From NCBI RefSeq assembly GCF_029867415.1, contig NC_081184.1:75862364-75926363 (forward strand): a stretch of DNA of 64,000 nt. Direction: 5' to 3'. The stretch is from Vicia villosa. Lineage: Eukaryota > Streptophyta > Magnoliopsida > Fabales > Fabaceae. Each line of letters starts with the position of its first letter. Positions within the stretch are counted from its first letter, which is position 1. Shown here in pieces: positions 33,446 to 45,935 of this stretch. The notes below the pieces were generated by a model. The model was given only the letters and a program-made list of their open reading frames with translations. It was not told where the DNA came from and made no database searches. The position numbers and the translations under genes were made by a program.

Positions 33446-34503
33446 TCAACCCAGAGTCGATGTTTTTTGTGTTCGACCCAGAGTTGATTTTCCTTTCATC
33501 TTTTAACCCCGAGTTAATTGTCTTTTCCCTCTTAACCCAGAGTTGACGGTTATCTCCGGTTTAATCCAGAATTGATTCCTTTTTCCACTCAACCCAGAGT
33601 TGACAGTTACCTCCTGTTCAATCCAGAATTGATTTCTTCTTTCCCACTCAACCCAGAGTTGACGGTTATCTTTTCTCTTTCCCACTCAACCCAGAGTTGA
33701 CGGTTATCTTCTTTCTTTCCTACTCAACCCAGAGTTGACGGTTATCTTTTATCTTTTCCCTCTCAACCCAGAGTTGATGGATACTTCTTATTGATTTCTC
33801 CTTTCCCACTCAACCCAGAGTTGATGGTTATTTCTCTCTCAACCCAGAGTTGACGGTTATCCTTTGTCTTTTTCCACTCAACCCAGAGTTGACGGTTATC
33901 TTTTATTCAACCCAGAGTTGATCTTTTTCCCACTCAACCCAGAGTTGACGGTTATCTTTTATTCAACCCAGAGTTGATCTCTTTCCCACTCAACCCAGAG
34001 TTGACGGTTATTCTTTTTCAATCCAGAGTTGATCTTTTACTTCTCAAACCAAAGTTGAAAATCATCTTTCATTCAATCCAGGATTGATTCCTTTTCCCAC
34101 TCAACCAAGAGTTGACGGTTATCTGTTGTCCCTTCCCACTCAACCCAGAGTTGACGGTCATCCTTTCTTATTTCCTTCTCAACCCAAAGTTGACGGTTAT
34201 CTCCTGTCTTTCCTACTCGACCCAGAGTTGACGGTTATTTCTGATTGTTCATCTTTCCTTTTCAACCCAGAGTTGATGTTCTTACTTTCTTTCTCAACCC
34301 AGAGTTGGTACCTATATCTTGTCCCATTAATACTGATTTCCCTTTCCGTTCTCAATCCAGAATTGATATTTACCTCTTATTTCAACCCCGAGTTGACTTC
34401 CCTTTATTCTTCGACCCAGAGTTGACCCACTTTTCTCTTTCAACCCAGAGTTGATGTTTATTTCATTTCTAACCCAGAGTTAATTTGATAATCCAGAATT
34501 GAT
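33446..34503 (+). repeat. Array of about 33 mini-hairpin repeats, element C 3' region
   Basis: Units of about 22-45 bp are built on TCAACCCAGAGTTGA, usually followed by CGGTTATC and a pyrimidine-rich spacer. The core is an inverted repeat (TCAAC, loop CCAGA, GTTGA). Variants change both arms together, for example TCAATCCAGAATTGA (near 33618, 34351) and TTAACCCCGAGTTAA (near 33503). The array occupies the same place as the unrelated 45-bp repeats of copies A and B. Confidence 0.9.
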
Positions 34504-34655
34504 ACGCTTTTCCTCAGTGGAGTCGACATCATTTTCACCCAGTAGATCTCATCTTTCTTCAGGCAAATTTTTCAGGTTCCATTGATATTTAATCTTCTTC
34601 TACCTTGAATGATCGAAAGGCTGACGCCAATCTCACTTTCAGGTTTAAGACGATT

Positions 34656-34668
34656 AAATAGGGGCAGC
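34656..34668 (+). promoter_or_regulatory. Polypurine tract of element C
   Basis: TAAATAGGGGCAGC directly precedes the 3' LTR start. The preceding TTTCAGGTTTAAGACGATTA closely matches the block before the PPT of copies A and B. Confidence 0.7.
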
Positions 34669-37600
34669 TGTTGCACCCCAAAATTTGCCCTCCTAATTTT
34701 ACTTCTACTTGGCTTATGACTTTGGATTCATCTGCATAAATTCTTATCATTCATTTATTTTAGGGTAAAATCATTCATTCATCTGCATCATGTGTGGCAT
34801 TATTAGGTCAAGGGTTGGCTTACATATATTGGATTCTTATAAGTTCACCTGATCAAATATTGCTCCGTACGTTGCAAGCTATCTTGGTTCTAGTTTTCTC
34901 AAGGAAAAAAGCTTTAGAAGAAATGCGTGTTGGAAAAAGAGTGAAATTGAAAATATTCATTTGAGTTGACTTTTGGTCAACCGAGTCAACCATGGAGGGT
35001 TGAGTTTTGTTGACCAAGTCACATTGACCTATTCTTTAGTACTTGGCTATAACCATGTTTTGGAAGTATTTTATTCAACAAAAAAAAAAAAAGGAAATCA
35101 CTCATTGTTTATTATTTGAAATACAAAAGTCAAATTCAAGTACAATCACATACTACAAGGAATGCAATTACAGAGCTGTCACAAAAGGGAACAGGAAGCT
35201 ACATGAAAATCCATGTTGATCGAAAGTCAAACAAATTTTCTAAAAGCCTACTGTTTCAAAGTCTTCAGCTTCACCACCTCCCATCACTCTTGCTCCTCAA
35301 GCCAATTTCAACTTCGCTTTGTAACCATAAATCTGCCAGTTCCAAACCGTTTCAATAAACCAGTTCAAGATAGTTTACAAACCCATTCCACAAGAGTCAG
35401 CTCCTACAAAGACTTGCTGCTACTTGCTCACCTGCATAAAACCAAATAAAATAAAACCAGTCCTTAGGAAATAAAACACCGCATCAGTTATATAACCCAA
35501 AACAGAATTCAGAACCTCCAATTACTAACTACCACCTATACTAACAGTTTCCCTTCCACTTCTTAATTCCAATTTGCAGCCTCAGTATAAAAAGAATCAA
35601 GTTTCATGGTAGATCAGAAGCAAACGGAGAAGACATTACACATACACAGTCCTATAAAATTCAAACATCAAATGTCCAAACCACGCTTACCAAAGACAAT
35701 TGAGCTCCGGGTCCGAAACAGTTTGTCATGCAATTCCAGTTCGTGCTTAAACTTAGTTCGCAGCCGAGTCGAGTCCACGTGTAACGCCATTCAAATATCA
35801 GGGCACCATTCACAAAGGTTAAGCGACGATTCCGAAGCTTCTCCCTTGCTAAAATCCCCAAGTGCCAGCTCTCTATTTTCCCTGTCAAACATACCATGGA
35901 ATTTACATCAATACCGAAACAAGTTCAGACATTATCCAAAACAGGTTGCATATCATTACTACATTCATACTCCAGTTCACCATTTCTAACTTCCATGAAT
36001 AAAAAAAAGAAACCCCCAACAGTTTGATAACCAATTCCCTAAACTAATTCAGTTTCAAGAACAGCTCTGTTTTTCCTCTTCTAACCCTAACAACTTATAA
36101 CTTCTACTACTAACTCATCTATTTCTAACAGTCCATTAACTAACAGATCTTTTACCACCTTACATTCAGTTTAACAGAATTCCCTAACTGGTTTAACAAA
36201 CTTCAACAAACTTCATAACTGTCAAAACAGTTTTGAAACAAACTAAACCAACTTGTAACCACCTTCTAACAACCTAACAAACTTACGACAGCTTTGTAAC
36301 TACCCTCTAACTAACCAACAAACCCAACTTCAATCCTAACCTATAACCAATTTCTAACCTCTTCCTAATTTCATACTAACAGTTTATAACTAACTTTCAG
36401 CAATCCTAAACAGAGCCATAACTAACTTTTAAACAAATTGGTAACTAACTCCTAATTTACATAACAAAAAAACAGGATTAACTAACCTTATTTTTGAGAT
36501 TCAATCCTCACCATTGATCCAATAACCGATTTCTCAAATCCTGTGGCTCTCAATTCCCTCTCAACTGAACTCTCCTCTTTCAAACCACCTATATATATTC
36601 TGCTCCCTTCAATTCAGAAAGGGTCCACCATCCTCTCCACCATTTTTTCTCCACTTCACTCTCTTCACTTCTCTGCTTCACACTTCACTCTCTCAATTTC
36701 ATCATCATCTTCAAGCTTTCTCCAACCACTCTCCATCTCTGAATAATCATCACAAGAACCTGCAAAAACTGAACCAAGATACTGAGAAGATGAGAAAATC
36801 GCAACAAAAAGAATTCAGAATCTCCTTCATCGATAACCACATCTAAACCTTCATCTTCTTCTTCAACCAACATCATCTTCAGTTCATCTTCGTTCGCACA
36901 CCTGCAACAAATTGTGCGAATCATTCATCAGCACCGAGCATCAATCACCAACAATCTTTATCACAATATCTCTGGGATTTTCAAGACTCTCTCTGAACCG
37001 TGTTCATATCTCTGCAAAGACATCTATCTTCACCATTTCAGAGCCGCAACCGCATCATTCTCTTCATAACCTTCAGCAAGTTCGCATAGCAACCACATCA
37101 CATTAGCTCACGAGAAATCATCAAACAGAAGAATTCAAGAAGAAGGATAGAAGAAGAGGTCGAAGAAGAAAGAACTTACAATCTCTGAGTTCCGAATTCG
37201 GAGCTTTACGAATCTAGTGTTTAAAATCGGAACGAGATGAGAAGTAGCGAGATGAGGAAAGTATCGTCTGGTGGCGGTCTTTGTAGTGGTCAAACGGTGA
37301 AGCTGACTTGAATTCGACGGAGGAGAAGAGAGTAACCTCGCCGGTGAGGGTGACGTCGTCGCCGCCGTTTCGAACAAAGACGAAGAGGAGTACCGGAGGC
37401 ACCATCGTTCGTTATGCGAGAGGTCGAGGGAGAAGGAGAAGCTTCTCAACGAAGCTGAATTGGAAAAGTCACAAGGTACAAACCCTATTTCCCCCTTTCT
37501 TCTTTTTTAATTAATTTCAGGATTAATCTCACTTAGTTGATATTAATTAGTCTTAGTTGAGTTAATTGATAATTGGATATAATATAAGGTTTAGTCAATA

Positions 37601-39114
37601 ATTAATTGATCTAATTGTCTTGATTATAATTCTGAGTAATAGTAAATCTAAATGTGGATCGAACAAAAATATATCTTGGGCCTGCTATGCTATCCACCCC
37701 TCCTGTAGGCCCGTTGTCTTTTTTTGCATTAAAATCTGTACAGAAAAACATTTCCCCTGGGCCAGATTCGCTGCTAACACCCCCCTGAGGCCCATGCCAT
37801 TCTTTTTGGCAAATAAGATCTCTGCAAAAATTCTGTGTGGGCTTCCCCCAGATGGGCCCTGCGCCCTTTGCTTATTTCCCTGCACCATCAATTCAATCTT
37901 CACCCCCCTGGTTCTATGTTTTATTTATGAAATTTAGGTCTTTTAATTAGATTTTTACCAATTTCTTTTAGGCATTAAAAATACTAATTTTTCTCCTATT
38001 AATTCTTAGACCTTAATACAATTTTGTCACATAAAAATGTTCATAAAAAATATTAGTTTTTAGGCTATTTGATTTTTAGTCTTTTTACTTGACTTGTAAT
38101 TCCCTTTCTCTCATAAAAATCAATATAAAAAAATAGTAGTATCTTACTTCATTTTTGCACTATATTTTGACTTGTTACTTCATACTTGTGTATAATTTTG
38201 TACCATTGTATCCTTATTCAATTTTGCTCATGATGTGACTTTATTTTCATGTTTCCTCAATTCCTAACCTTTAGGTAGAAACCATGATAACATTAGGTAG
38301 AAGTTCCCTTCATACTTAGGCTAGTTTCTTTTTCTTTTCAACCTTAAAACACCTAACAATATCCAAATAAATTTCCCATAAAAAATACCAAGAAAACTCA
38401 TAAAAAATGACTAATAAATACTTTGACTAATAAGAAGGGAATGGAAGCTTGTAACTTCTCTTGCTTAAGGGATGTTCGAGTGCTTGGAGCTCCCTTGCTT
38501 AAGGGTTCCATTCAGGCGTAAGTTCCCAACCTCTAAAAAAACACAAACCAAAGAGTAACTCGAGTTTCCCTTGCTTAAGGGATTTCCTCGAAACGCTCAA
38601 ACTCTCTTCTCTATCTCGCCTCCGAGGCATTCTTTAATCGGACATGTTATTTCCGCTCCATTCCCAGCTTAAGACTCCAGAGGTCGAGCAGCGGAGTGCG
38701 AATGTAACTTCGTCCACTAAAAAACACAAAAACAAACAAAAACTAAAGAGCCGAACTACGGCGCTCTGATTCCTGAAAAGGATACGTAGGCATCAAGTCG
38801 CGGGGCTTGAACGAGCACAACTATTTATAACCCTTATTTTCCCCGTGTTTCACTTTCTTTCATTTGCATGCATTCCCTTAGTAATTAAGCTTTAGATTTG
38901 TACACCCTTTAGATAGCAACAAACATAGGTGGATACCATCGAGCACGATGGGCGTGAGGGGTGCTAGCACCTTCCCCTTGCGTAACCGACTCCCGTACCC
39001 TATCTCTGGTCGCAAGACCCTGTTCCTCCCTTTGTTAGGTTTCCTGGTATTCCTTTCCCTTATGGGATAAATATATTGGTGGCGACTCTGTTCACATTTC
39101 TAGAGCTTGCGACA
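34669..39114 (+). repeat. Element C 3' LTR (4446 bp)
   Basis: It is nearly identical to the 5' LTR at an offset of about 10.2 kb. Differences seen by eye are single substitutions and length changes in A runs, plus CGCGAG versus CTAGAG near the end. Twin hairpin 38936-38983; PBS-like motif 39080-39089; TATA-like run 36590-36598. Confidence 0.95.
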
Positions 39115-39119
39115 AATCC

Positions 39120-40546
39120 CTGTTGGGAAAAATCACAATAAAGCCCTGCACATCTCTATTGAATGTAACGGCACCACTCTGTCTCATGTGCTGGTAGACA
39201 ATGGTTCCTCCTTAAATGTGTTACCAAAAGTAGTACTGGAAAAACTTGACTTCGAAGGAGTTGTGTTACAACCAAGCGATGTTGTGGTAAGAGCCTTCAA
39301 CGGGTCAACAAGAACAGTATACGGAGAAGTTAAGCTCCCAATCAGAGTGGGCTCTCAGATTTACGTGATGGACATTCATCCAGCATACTCCTGTTTACTA
39401 GGATGCCCTTGGATACATGGGGCAAGCGCTGTAACTTCTACCCTGCATCAGAAGTTAAAGTATCCGGTAAAAGGCAAGGTCGTCACAGTTTATGGCGAAG
39501 AAGAATATGTGGTTAGCCACCTGAGTAACTCCAAGTATGTTGAGATGGATGGTGAATTCATCGAAACCCCCTGCCAATCTTTTGAGGTGGTCCCTCCAGA
39601 TGTCTCTACTGCCAAACATATTTCTGCTACTCCTGCTACAAAAATAACTCCAACTATGGCTTCTCTCAAAGATGCTAAAGCTGTGATCGAAGAAGGTGGT
39701 TGCACAGTATAGGGACAACTCCTTGATGTGCCTTACAAGTTCGATAAGCTAGGTCTGGGCTATGCTAATGGAACTCAGAAGAATGATCAAAGTCCTCGTT
39801 CTGGAGGATTAATGTCACATTTTATCAGCCAAGGAGTAAATGCTATTGAAGATGAAGTTCCACTTGTTTCCAAGGAAGTTTGGGATACTTTGGGAGAACC
39901 AAGCGGCAGGTATGATTTTCTAGTGAAGTACACCGCTCCTCAGAGTTCTTTTATTGCCATTGAAGACATCGTCCCAACTGGATGGGATGATCAGTTTGAA
40001 GATTGCAAAAGTTTCACAAGTTCCATTACTGAGCAATACCAAAGTCCACCTAGTCCGAAAGAAGTCTGGGATACACTGGGAGAACCAAGTGGTAAGTATG
40101 ACTTTATAGTGAAGTATAACCCATTCTTGATTCCTTCTTTAAGTCTTGTCGTTCCTGAAGGATCAACATTTCGAAGACAATATGACACTCACAAGCCCTG
40201 TCGCTCCTGAAGAAGTCTGGGAAACACCAAATAACGAGAATGATTTCCTGATGCAGTACACTGCTCCCCATAATGCACAAGTCTCCCTCAAAGACATCAT
40301 CCCAACTGGATGGGAGGATCTTATCGGGTATCTCGCTCAGCCAACAGAAGTATCTCAGCCTGGGCTCTCGTATCCAGCAGAGTATCTTGCTCATCCTGAA
40401 GGATCAAGAGCTCATTTCACCACCAAAGAAGTCAATGCTGTGGAAGACAAAGAAGACAACTGCAACTGGAACAGCTGGATATTCCCTACTCACAACAATG
40501 GTTTGAACAACTGGGAAGCCGAAGATGTTATCTCCTTTGATCAGGA
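39120..40546 (+). pseudogene. Ogre copy B gag end, protease and linker
   Basis: This continues in frame from 24456 after removal of element C. The aspartic protease active site LVDNGSSLNVLP is at about 39187-39225. A 15-base deletion removes four to five residues before YVMDIHP compared with copy A. A TGG-to-TAG stop lies at 39710-39712; copy A has TGG there. Beyond it the frame is open to a TGA at 40208-40210. A one-base shift near 40150-40200 moves the frame, which then runs to the intron donor. The linker carries three diverged copies of a 40-residue unit with EVWDTLGEPSG and PTGWDD (about 39871, 40058 and 40204). It cannot make a working protease without suppression. Confidence 0.88.
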
Positions 40547-40816
40547 GTAAATGCAATTTCCTGTTTTCGTTGTTTATATGTTCAAAGATAAAAATGGTTC
40601 CTGTACTATCGAACCATGAACTTAAAAGCCAGGTGCCTTGCCCGAAGCACACTGGTCCTTTTCATAAGGGTTTGTCATACCATAATCATATGTTCATTCA
40701 ATAAAATCATGGGACGTTTGCATATTCAAATTTTGTGATCCTTTTTGTTTCTTTCTTTGCTTTATGCATTTTCAAATAGCTATGTGTTCTTACACACACC
40801 CACATAATAAATGCAG
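40547..40816 (+). other. Ogre intron between protease and RT (copy B)
   Basis: The donor GGA|GTAAATG is at 40547 and the acceptor ATAAATGCAG ends at 40816; length is 270 bp. It is A/T-rich with stops in all frames at the donor side. Joining the flanks keeps the downstream pol frame in phase. An intron at this position is a hallmark of Ogre elements. Confidence 0.8.
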
Positions 40817-43800
40817 ATTCACATTCACTCTGGATCCTGTTGATAACAATTCTGCTATTGCCAGTCATGACTTTGAAAATCCGATCTACCAAACTGAGGA
40901 TGAAAGTGAGGAAGATTGTGAAGTACCTAGGGAACTTGCAAGGCTATTAGAACAAGAAGAAAAGAGTATACAGCCGCCTGAAGAACCAATTGAAGTTATC
41001 AACCTAGGCAGTGACGAAGAAAAGAAAGAAGTCAAGATATGGGCTGATCTGGAAGACAGTGTCAAGCAAAGACTGATTCAAATGTTATAAGACTACCTTG
41101 AGATATTCGCTTGGTCCTATAAAGATATGCCTGGCCTTGACACGGATATTGTGGTTCATCGCCTGCCGATCAAAGAAGGTAGCACGCCAGTTAAGCAGAA
41201 ACTGCGGAGAAGTAGGCCCGATATGTCCAAGAAGATCAAAGACGAGGTTGAGAAGCAATTCTCCATGGATAGCTAACATCGTGCCTGTACCTAAAAAAGA
41301 CGGGAAGGTCAGAATGTGTGTAGACTACAGAGATCTGAATCGGGCAAGTCCCAAAGATGATTTCCCTTTACCTCACATTGATGTACTGGTTGACAATACT
41401 GCACAATGCAAGGTATTTTCCTTTATGGACGGATTCTACGGTTACAATCAAATCAAGATGGCGCCCGAAGACATGGAAAAAACAACCTTTACAACACCCT
41501 GGGGAACTTTTTGTTACAAAGTAATGCCCTTTGGTTTAAAGAATGCAGGAGCAACGTATCAGCGTGCAATGGTAGCTCTGTTCCATGATATGGTTCATCA
41601 AGAAATAGAGGTTTATGTCGATGATATGATTGCAAAGTCCAACACCGAAGAAGAACATCTGGGTCATCTACACAAGCTGTTTGACAGACTCAAGAAGTAC
41701 AGGTTGTGACTGAATCCAAACAAGTGTACCTTTGGAGTAAAATCCGGTAAACTCTTAGGTTTCATCGTCAGCAGCAAGGGTATTGAAGTTGATCCTGCCA
41801 AGGTCAAAGCCATTCAAGAAATGCCCATACCCCGTACCGAGAAACAAGTCAGAGGATTCTTGGGACGTCTGAACTACACCACCAGATTTATTGCCCATGT
41901 GACTACTACTTGTGTGCCGATCTTCAAATTGTAGAAGAAAAATCAAGTGGAAAGATGGAACGACAAATGCCAATTAGCCTTTGATAAGATCAAAGAATAT
42001 CTTCAAAAACCACCAATTTTACTACCACCAATGGAAGGAAGACCTCTGATAATGTACCTAACAGTATTAGAAGATTCAATGGGGTGTGTACTGGGGCAAC
42101 ATGACGAGTCTGGCCGAAAAGAGCATGCAATCTACTATCTTAGCAAAAAGTTTACCGATTGAGAAACAAGATACTCACTGCTCGAGAAAACTTGCTGTGC
42201 CTTGGCATGGGCGGCTCGCCGACTAAGACAGTATAAGCTAAACCATACCACTTTCCTGATCTCCTAAATGGATCCTATCAAGTATGTGTACGAAAAACCT
42301 GCTCTCTCCGGAAGAATAGCAAGATGGCAAATGATCTTAACAGAGTATGGCATCTAGTATACTTCACAAAAAGCGATCAAAGGAAGTGTGGTAGCTGATC
42401 ATCTGGCTCATCAAGCAGTGGATGATTATCATGCATTAAACTTTGACTTCCCAGATGAAGACATTATGATAGTTACTAACTACGAACAACCCGGACCGGA
42501 GGAAGGACCCGAGCCAGGATCCCGATGGACTATGGTTTTTGATGGAGCCTCTAATGCGCTTGGCAATGGCATCGGAGCTGTGATCATTTCTCCTAAAGGA
42601 GGACATACTCTATTCACTGCCAGATTATGTTTCAACTGCACTAACAATATAGCCGAGTATGAAGCATGTATTCTGGGTCTCAAAGCTGCAGTCGATCTGA
42701 GAATCAAGTTCCTGGAGGTCTATAGAGACTCGGCCCTTGTAATTTATCAAGTCAAAGGAGAATGGGACACGAAGCACCTGTATCTAATTCCTTAGAAAGA
42801 ATATGTGCTGAGTTTGATTCCTTACTTTGAAGAAATCACTTTTGAACATATCCCGCGAGAAGAAAATCAACTGGCTGATGCCCTAGGTACCATGTCATCT
42901 ATGTTCAAAGTCAGGTGGGAAAATGAGGCGCCAATGATCACCATATACAGACAAGATGAACCAGTCTATTGCAATGAGATCAATACTGAAGGAGTGGAAG
43001 AAAAACCATGGTTCCATGAAGTAAAAAGATATCTCGAAGCCCAAGAATATCCTGAAGGGGTATCCATTAATGATAGAAAGTTTCTAAGAATATTTGCTTC
43101 CAAATTCTTTCTAAGTAATGGAATCCTGTACAAACGCAACCATGACTCGACTTTGCTTCGTTGTGTGAACAAGAAGGAAGCAGAACAGATTATGGAAGAT
43201 ATACACGATGGTGCCTTTGGTACTCATTCAAGTGGACATACAATGGCTAAAAAGATTCTGAGAGCAGGTTATTACTGGTCTACCATGGAGACAGACTGCC
43301 ATCATCACTCCAGAACTTGTCACAAATGCCAGATATATGCCGACAAAGTACATGTACCTCCAGTCCCATTAAACGTTCTGACGGCTCCTTAGCCTTTTGC
43401 AATGTGGGGAATCGATATGATTGGAGAAATCAAGCCTACTGCTTCCAACGGACATCGTTTTATCCTGGTCGCTATTGATTACTTCACCAAATGGGTAGAG
43501 GCAGCCTTATTTGCTTCTGTCACCAAGAATGTGGTGGCCCGGTTTATCAAGCACAATCTCATTTGTCGGCATGGCATCCCTGAAAGGATCATCACAGACA
43601 ATGGCACAAATTTAAACAACAGGATGATTACTGAACTCTGCACACAGTTCCAGATCAAACATCATAATTCATCCCCATATCGACCAAAGAATAATGGCGC
43701 CGTGCAAGCTGCTAACAAGAACATCAAGAAAATCATACAAAAGATGACAGTGACCTACAAAGACTAGCATGAAATGTTACCTTTTGCTCTTCATGGTTAT

Positions 43801-44256
43801 CACACATCAGCGCGTACTTTAACAGGGGCAACTCCATTCTCCTTAGTCTATGGTATGGAGGCAGTTCTTCCAATTGAAATTCAGATTCCTTCCCTGAGGA
43901 TTATGAAAGAAGCTGATCTAGACGAAGACGATTGGATTCAGACTCGGTTGGACCAGATAAATTTGATTGATGAGAAGAGGCTTGCGGCTATATGTCATGG
44001 TCAGTTGTACCAGAAACGTATGATCAAAGCCTTCAACAAGAAAGTCAGAAGTCAGGCATATCAAACCGGTGATTTGGTTGTCAAACGTATCATCTTACCA
44101 CAAGGCGACCCCAGGGGCAAGTGGACTCCCACTTATGAGGGACCATTTGTAATCAAGAAAGTATTCTCCGGCGGAGCCATGTTGCTTACCACTATGGATG
44201 GCGAGGATTTCCCACACCCTGTAAATGCGGACATAGTCAAAAAGTACTTCGCTTAA
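40817..44256 (+). pseudogene. Ogre copy B pol: RT, RNase H, second RNase H, integrase
   Basis: The domains run in order. After an acidic spacer comes RT (about 41090-41760) with VPKKDGKVRMCVDYRDLN, FMDGFYGYNQIKM and the catalytic YVDD at 41614-41625. Next are the RT-linked RNase H (about 41940-42300) and the additional RNase H typical of Tat/Ogre (about 42520-42790, MVFDGASN and NIAEYEA). Integrase follows (43150-44256). A stop lies at about 41088-41090, and a deletion of roughly 40 nt near 41255 shifts the frame. Eight more in-frame stops follow (41707, 41932, 42160, 42265, 42355, 42793, 43390, 43765). The catalytic Glu of integrase is Gln (CAA at 43705-43707). It is dead in at least three independent ways. 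Confidence 0.92.
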
Positions 44257-44267
44257 AGAAAAGCTCG

Positions 44268-44408
44268 CTAAGTTGAAAACTTGAAAGGGCGACTTAGGCA
44301 AAAATGAGCGTCTTGGTGGATTGAAAACCTGAAAGGACGATCCAGGCAAAAATCAGAGACTAAATAAATAATTATCCCGGTAGGCTGAAAACCTGAAAAG
44401 GCAGCCTA
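44268..44408 (+). promoter_or_regulatory. Post-integrase array of three hairpins (copy B)
   Basis: The stems are CTAAGTTG/CGACTTAG (44268-44297), TGGATTG/CGATCCA (44317-44344) and TAGGCTG/CAGCCTA (44381-44408). They keep the loops and GGCAAAA trailers of copy A. Loop and spacer bases have changed between A and B, but the stems have not. Confidence 0.65.
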
Positions 44409-45599
44409 GGCAAAAGTTAGGGAATAAAGTGCACGACTATGTCCCGTTTGGCTACCTACTCACCTTCAAGGTTCAACACATCAAAGGCACTAATCAGTCC
44501 AATAATTTTCTTCCAACAAGTGAGGGATGAGATACTCAAAGACAGATTGGCAATAGCAGAGATTGAAACCTGACTGGATTGTTTTCACATAGCTATTTCC
44601 CTTTATAAGTACTTTTCAAAGTTTTATGACAATTTCCTACTACTAGGATTTTCGTCTCCTTTTACTATACCGCCTATTACGGCTCTCTTTCAAAATCAAT
44701 ACAGTTCATGCTCAAAATCAATGTTTTCACTTTTTCTGTTTTGAACGTGTAAACGTCCCAATGATAATTTTGAATGAACGTATGCATTTGAATATGATTG
44801 ATGTTTACAAGAAAAACAGGAATAGCATTCAGGTAATGTCCCAATCATCTGGACATCATCCCGAAACCAGCATCAGAAGAAAAGTTCCCCAACAGAGATA
44901 CGTTTCTCAGCAGAATCATCAATGAGATTTTTCTCTCTAACAAAGTGATTCGAGAAACCTTATTCCCCAGCAGGGCTGTTCAAGATCACTATCCCCAGAA
45001 GGTGATCCTCCACACCAAGGCTTGGTCAAATAGTGCATCGGAGGATTACACATCTTTCTTAATCCCATTCAGGGTACATCAAAATCAGAACTTTCAAATT
45101 ACCTTCATCCTCGAGCGATAGTCAAATATCCCTCAACAGAACACACTGGTCCGTAAGGAAGTTCCCCAACTGAGTGTACTCGAACAAGATAGCAAAGATC
45201 ATCAACAATCACAATGCCTTCATTTCCAAAATAGCAAGCAGGGATTTATTTTCCCAACCAGAAGTTTGATACGCTCTAAACTGCATAAGTCATGTCCATA
45301 CATCATACATCATACACATATTCATACATAGCATATAATGTTTCATGACAAATGCATACATAACATGCACGGTTCTCATTTAGATTAAGAATCTCAACAT
45401 ATACATTACATGCATCATGACATTACATGTCACTAACTTAGTTTTTTAGGTAGACGAATATACTCAGCAAGCTATTCTCAATCACATGCGGTACTCTCCT
45501 GAATTCTATTCAGACAAACATTCCTCTCAGATATAATCAAACCAAAGATTCATTCTGAAGAAATCTCTCTTTCCGAACCACCTATCAACTCAAAACAAG
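44409..45599 (+). other. Ogre copy B 3' noncoding region
   Basis: It corresponds to 7546-8727 of copy A with scattered differences. No conserved reading frame is visible. Confidence 0.75.
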
Positions 45600-45935
45600 C
45601 AACGCAGATCTAAGTCGATACCTTGGACGGTTCCTTAATGATCTACCTTTAGATCTAAGTCGATACCTTGGACGGTTCCTTAAAATGATCTACCTTCAGA
45701 TCTAAGTCGATGCCTCGGACGGTTCCTTAAAGCAGTTAATCTTCAAGATCTAAGTCGATACCTCGGACGGTTCCACAACGATCAACCTTCAAAGATCTAA
45801 AGCGGATACCTCAGACCGTTCCACAACGATCAAACATTCAAAATCTAAAGCGGAAAAACTTTGGACAGTTCCGTAACGATCATCCTCCAAGATTTAAAGC
45901 GGTAACCTCGGACGGTTCCGTAACGATCAACACAG
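45600..45935 (+). repeat. Tandem repeat, about 7 units of about 45 bp, 3' region of copy B
   Basis: The same unit as at 8728-9092 (TCGATACCTTGGACGGTTCC), with small unit-level differences. The PPT GAATAGGGGCAAC follows at 46192-46204. Confidence 0.85.

Larger units (their letters stand above)
24457..39114 (+). mobile_element. Element C: complete gag-only LTR retrotransposon, 14.7 kb
   Basis: Two near-identical LTRs (24457-28899 and 34669-39114) enclose a 5.8-kb interior with a PBS, one gag ORF, hairpin arrays and a PPT. The target duplication is aaccc (24452-24456) versus aatcc (39115-39119), one mismatch. Excision restores copy B's gag-protease frame exactly. There is no protease, RT, RNase H or integrase, so the element cannot transpose alone. 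It shares the LTR start (ACCCCAAAATTTGCCC), tRNA-Arg PBS, PPT block and RNA hairpins with Ogre copies A and B, which argues that an Ogre pol moved it. By eye the two LTRs differ at about a dozen positions, so the insertion is recent. It fits the known class of terminal-repeat elements with gag only (TR-GAG). Confidence 0.93.

Noticed and set aside
33446..34503. CRISPR-like look of regularly spaced identical cores with variable spacers
   Set aside because: The spacers are short, pyrimidine-rich and related to each other, the units drift, and the context is a plant retrotransposon 3' region. It is a tandem repeat.
41098..41250. First part of the 41098-41709 frame as an RT start
   Set aside because: The true RT frame before about 41255 is another frame; this part is out-of-frame sequence ahead of a deletion.
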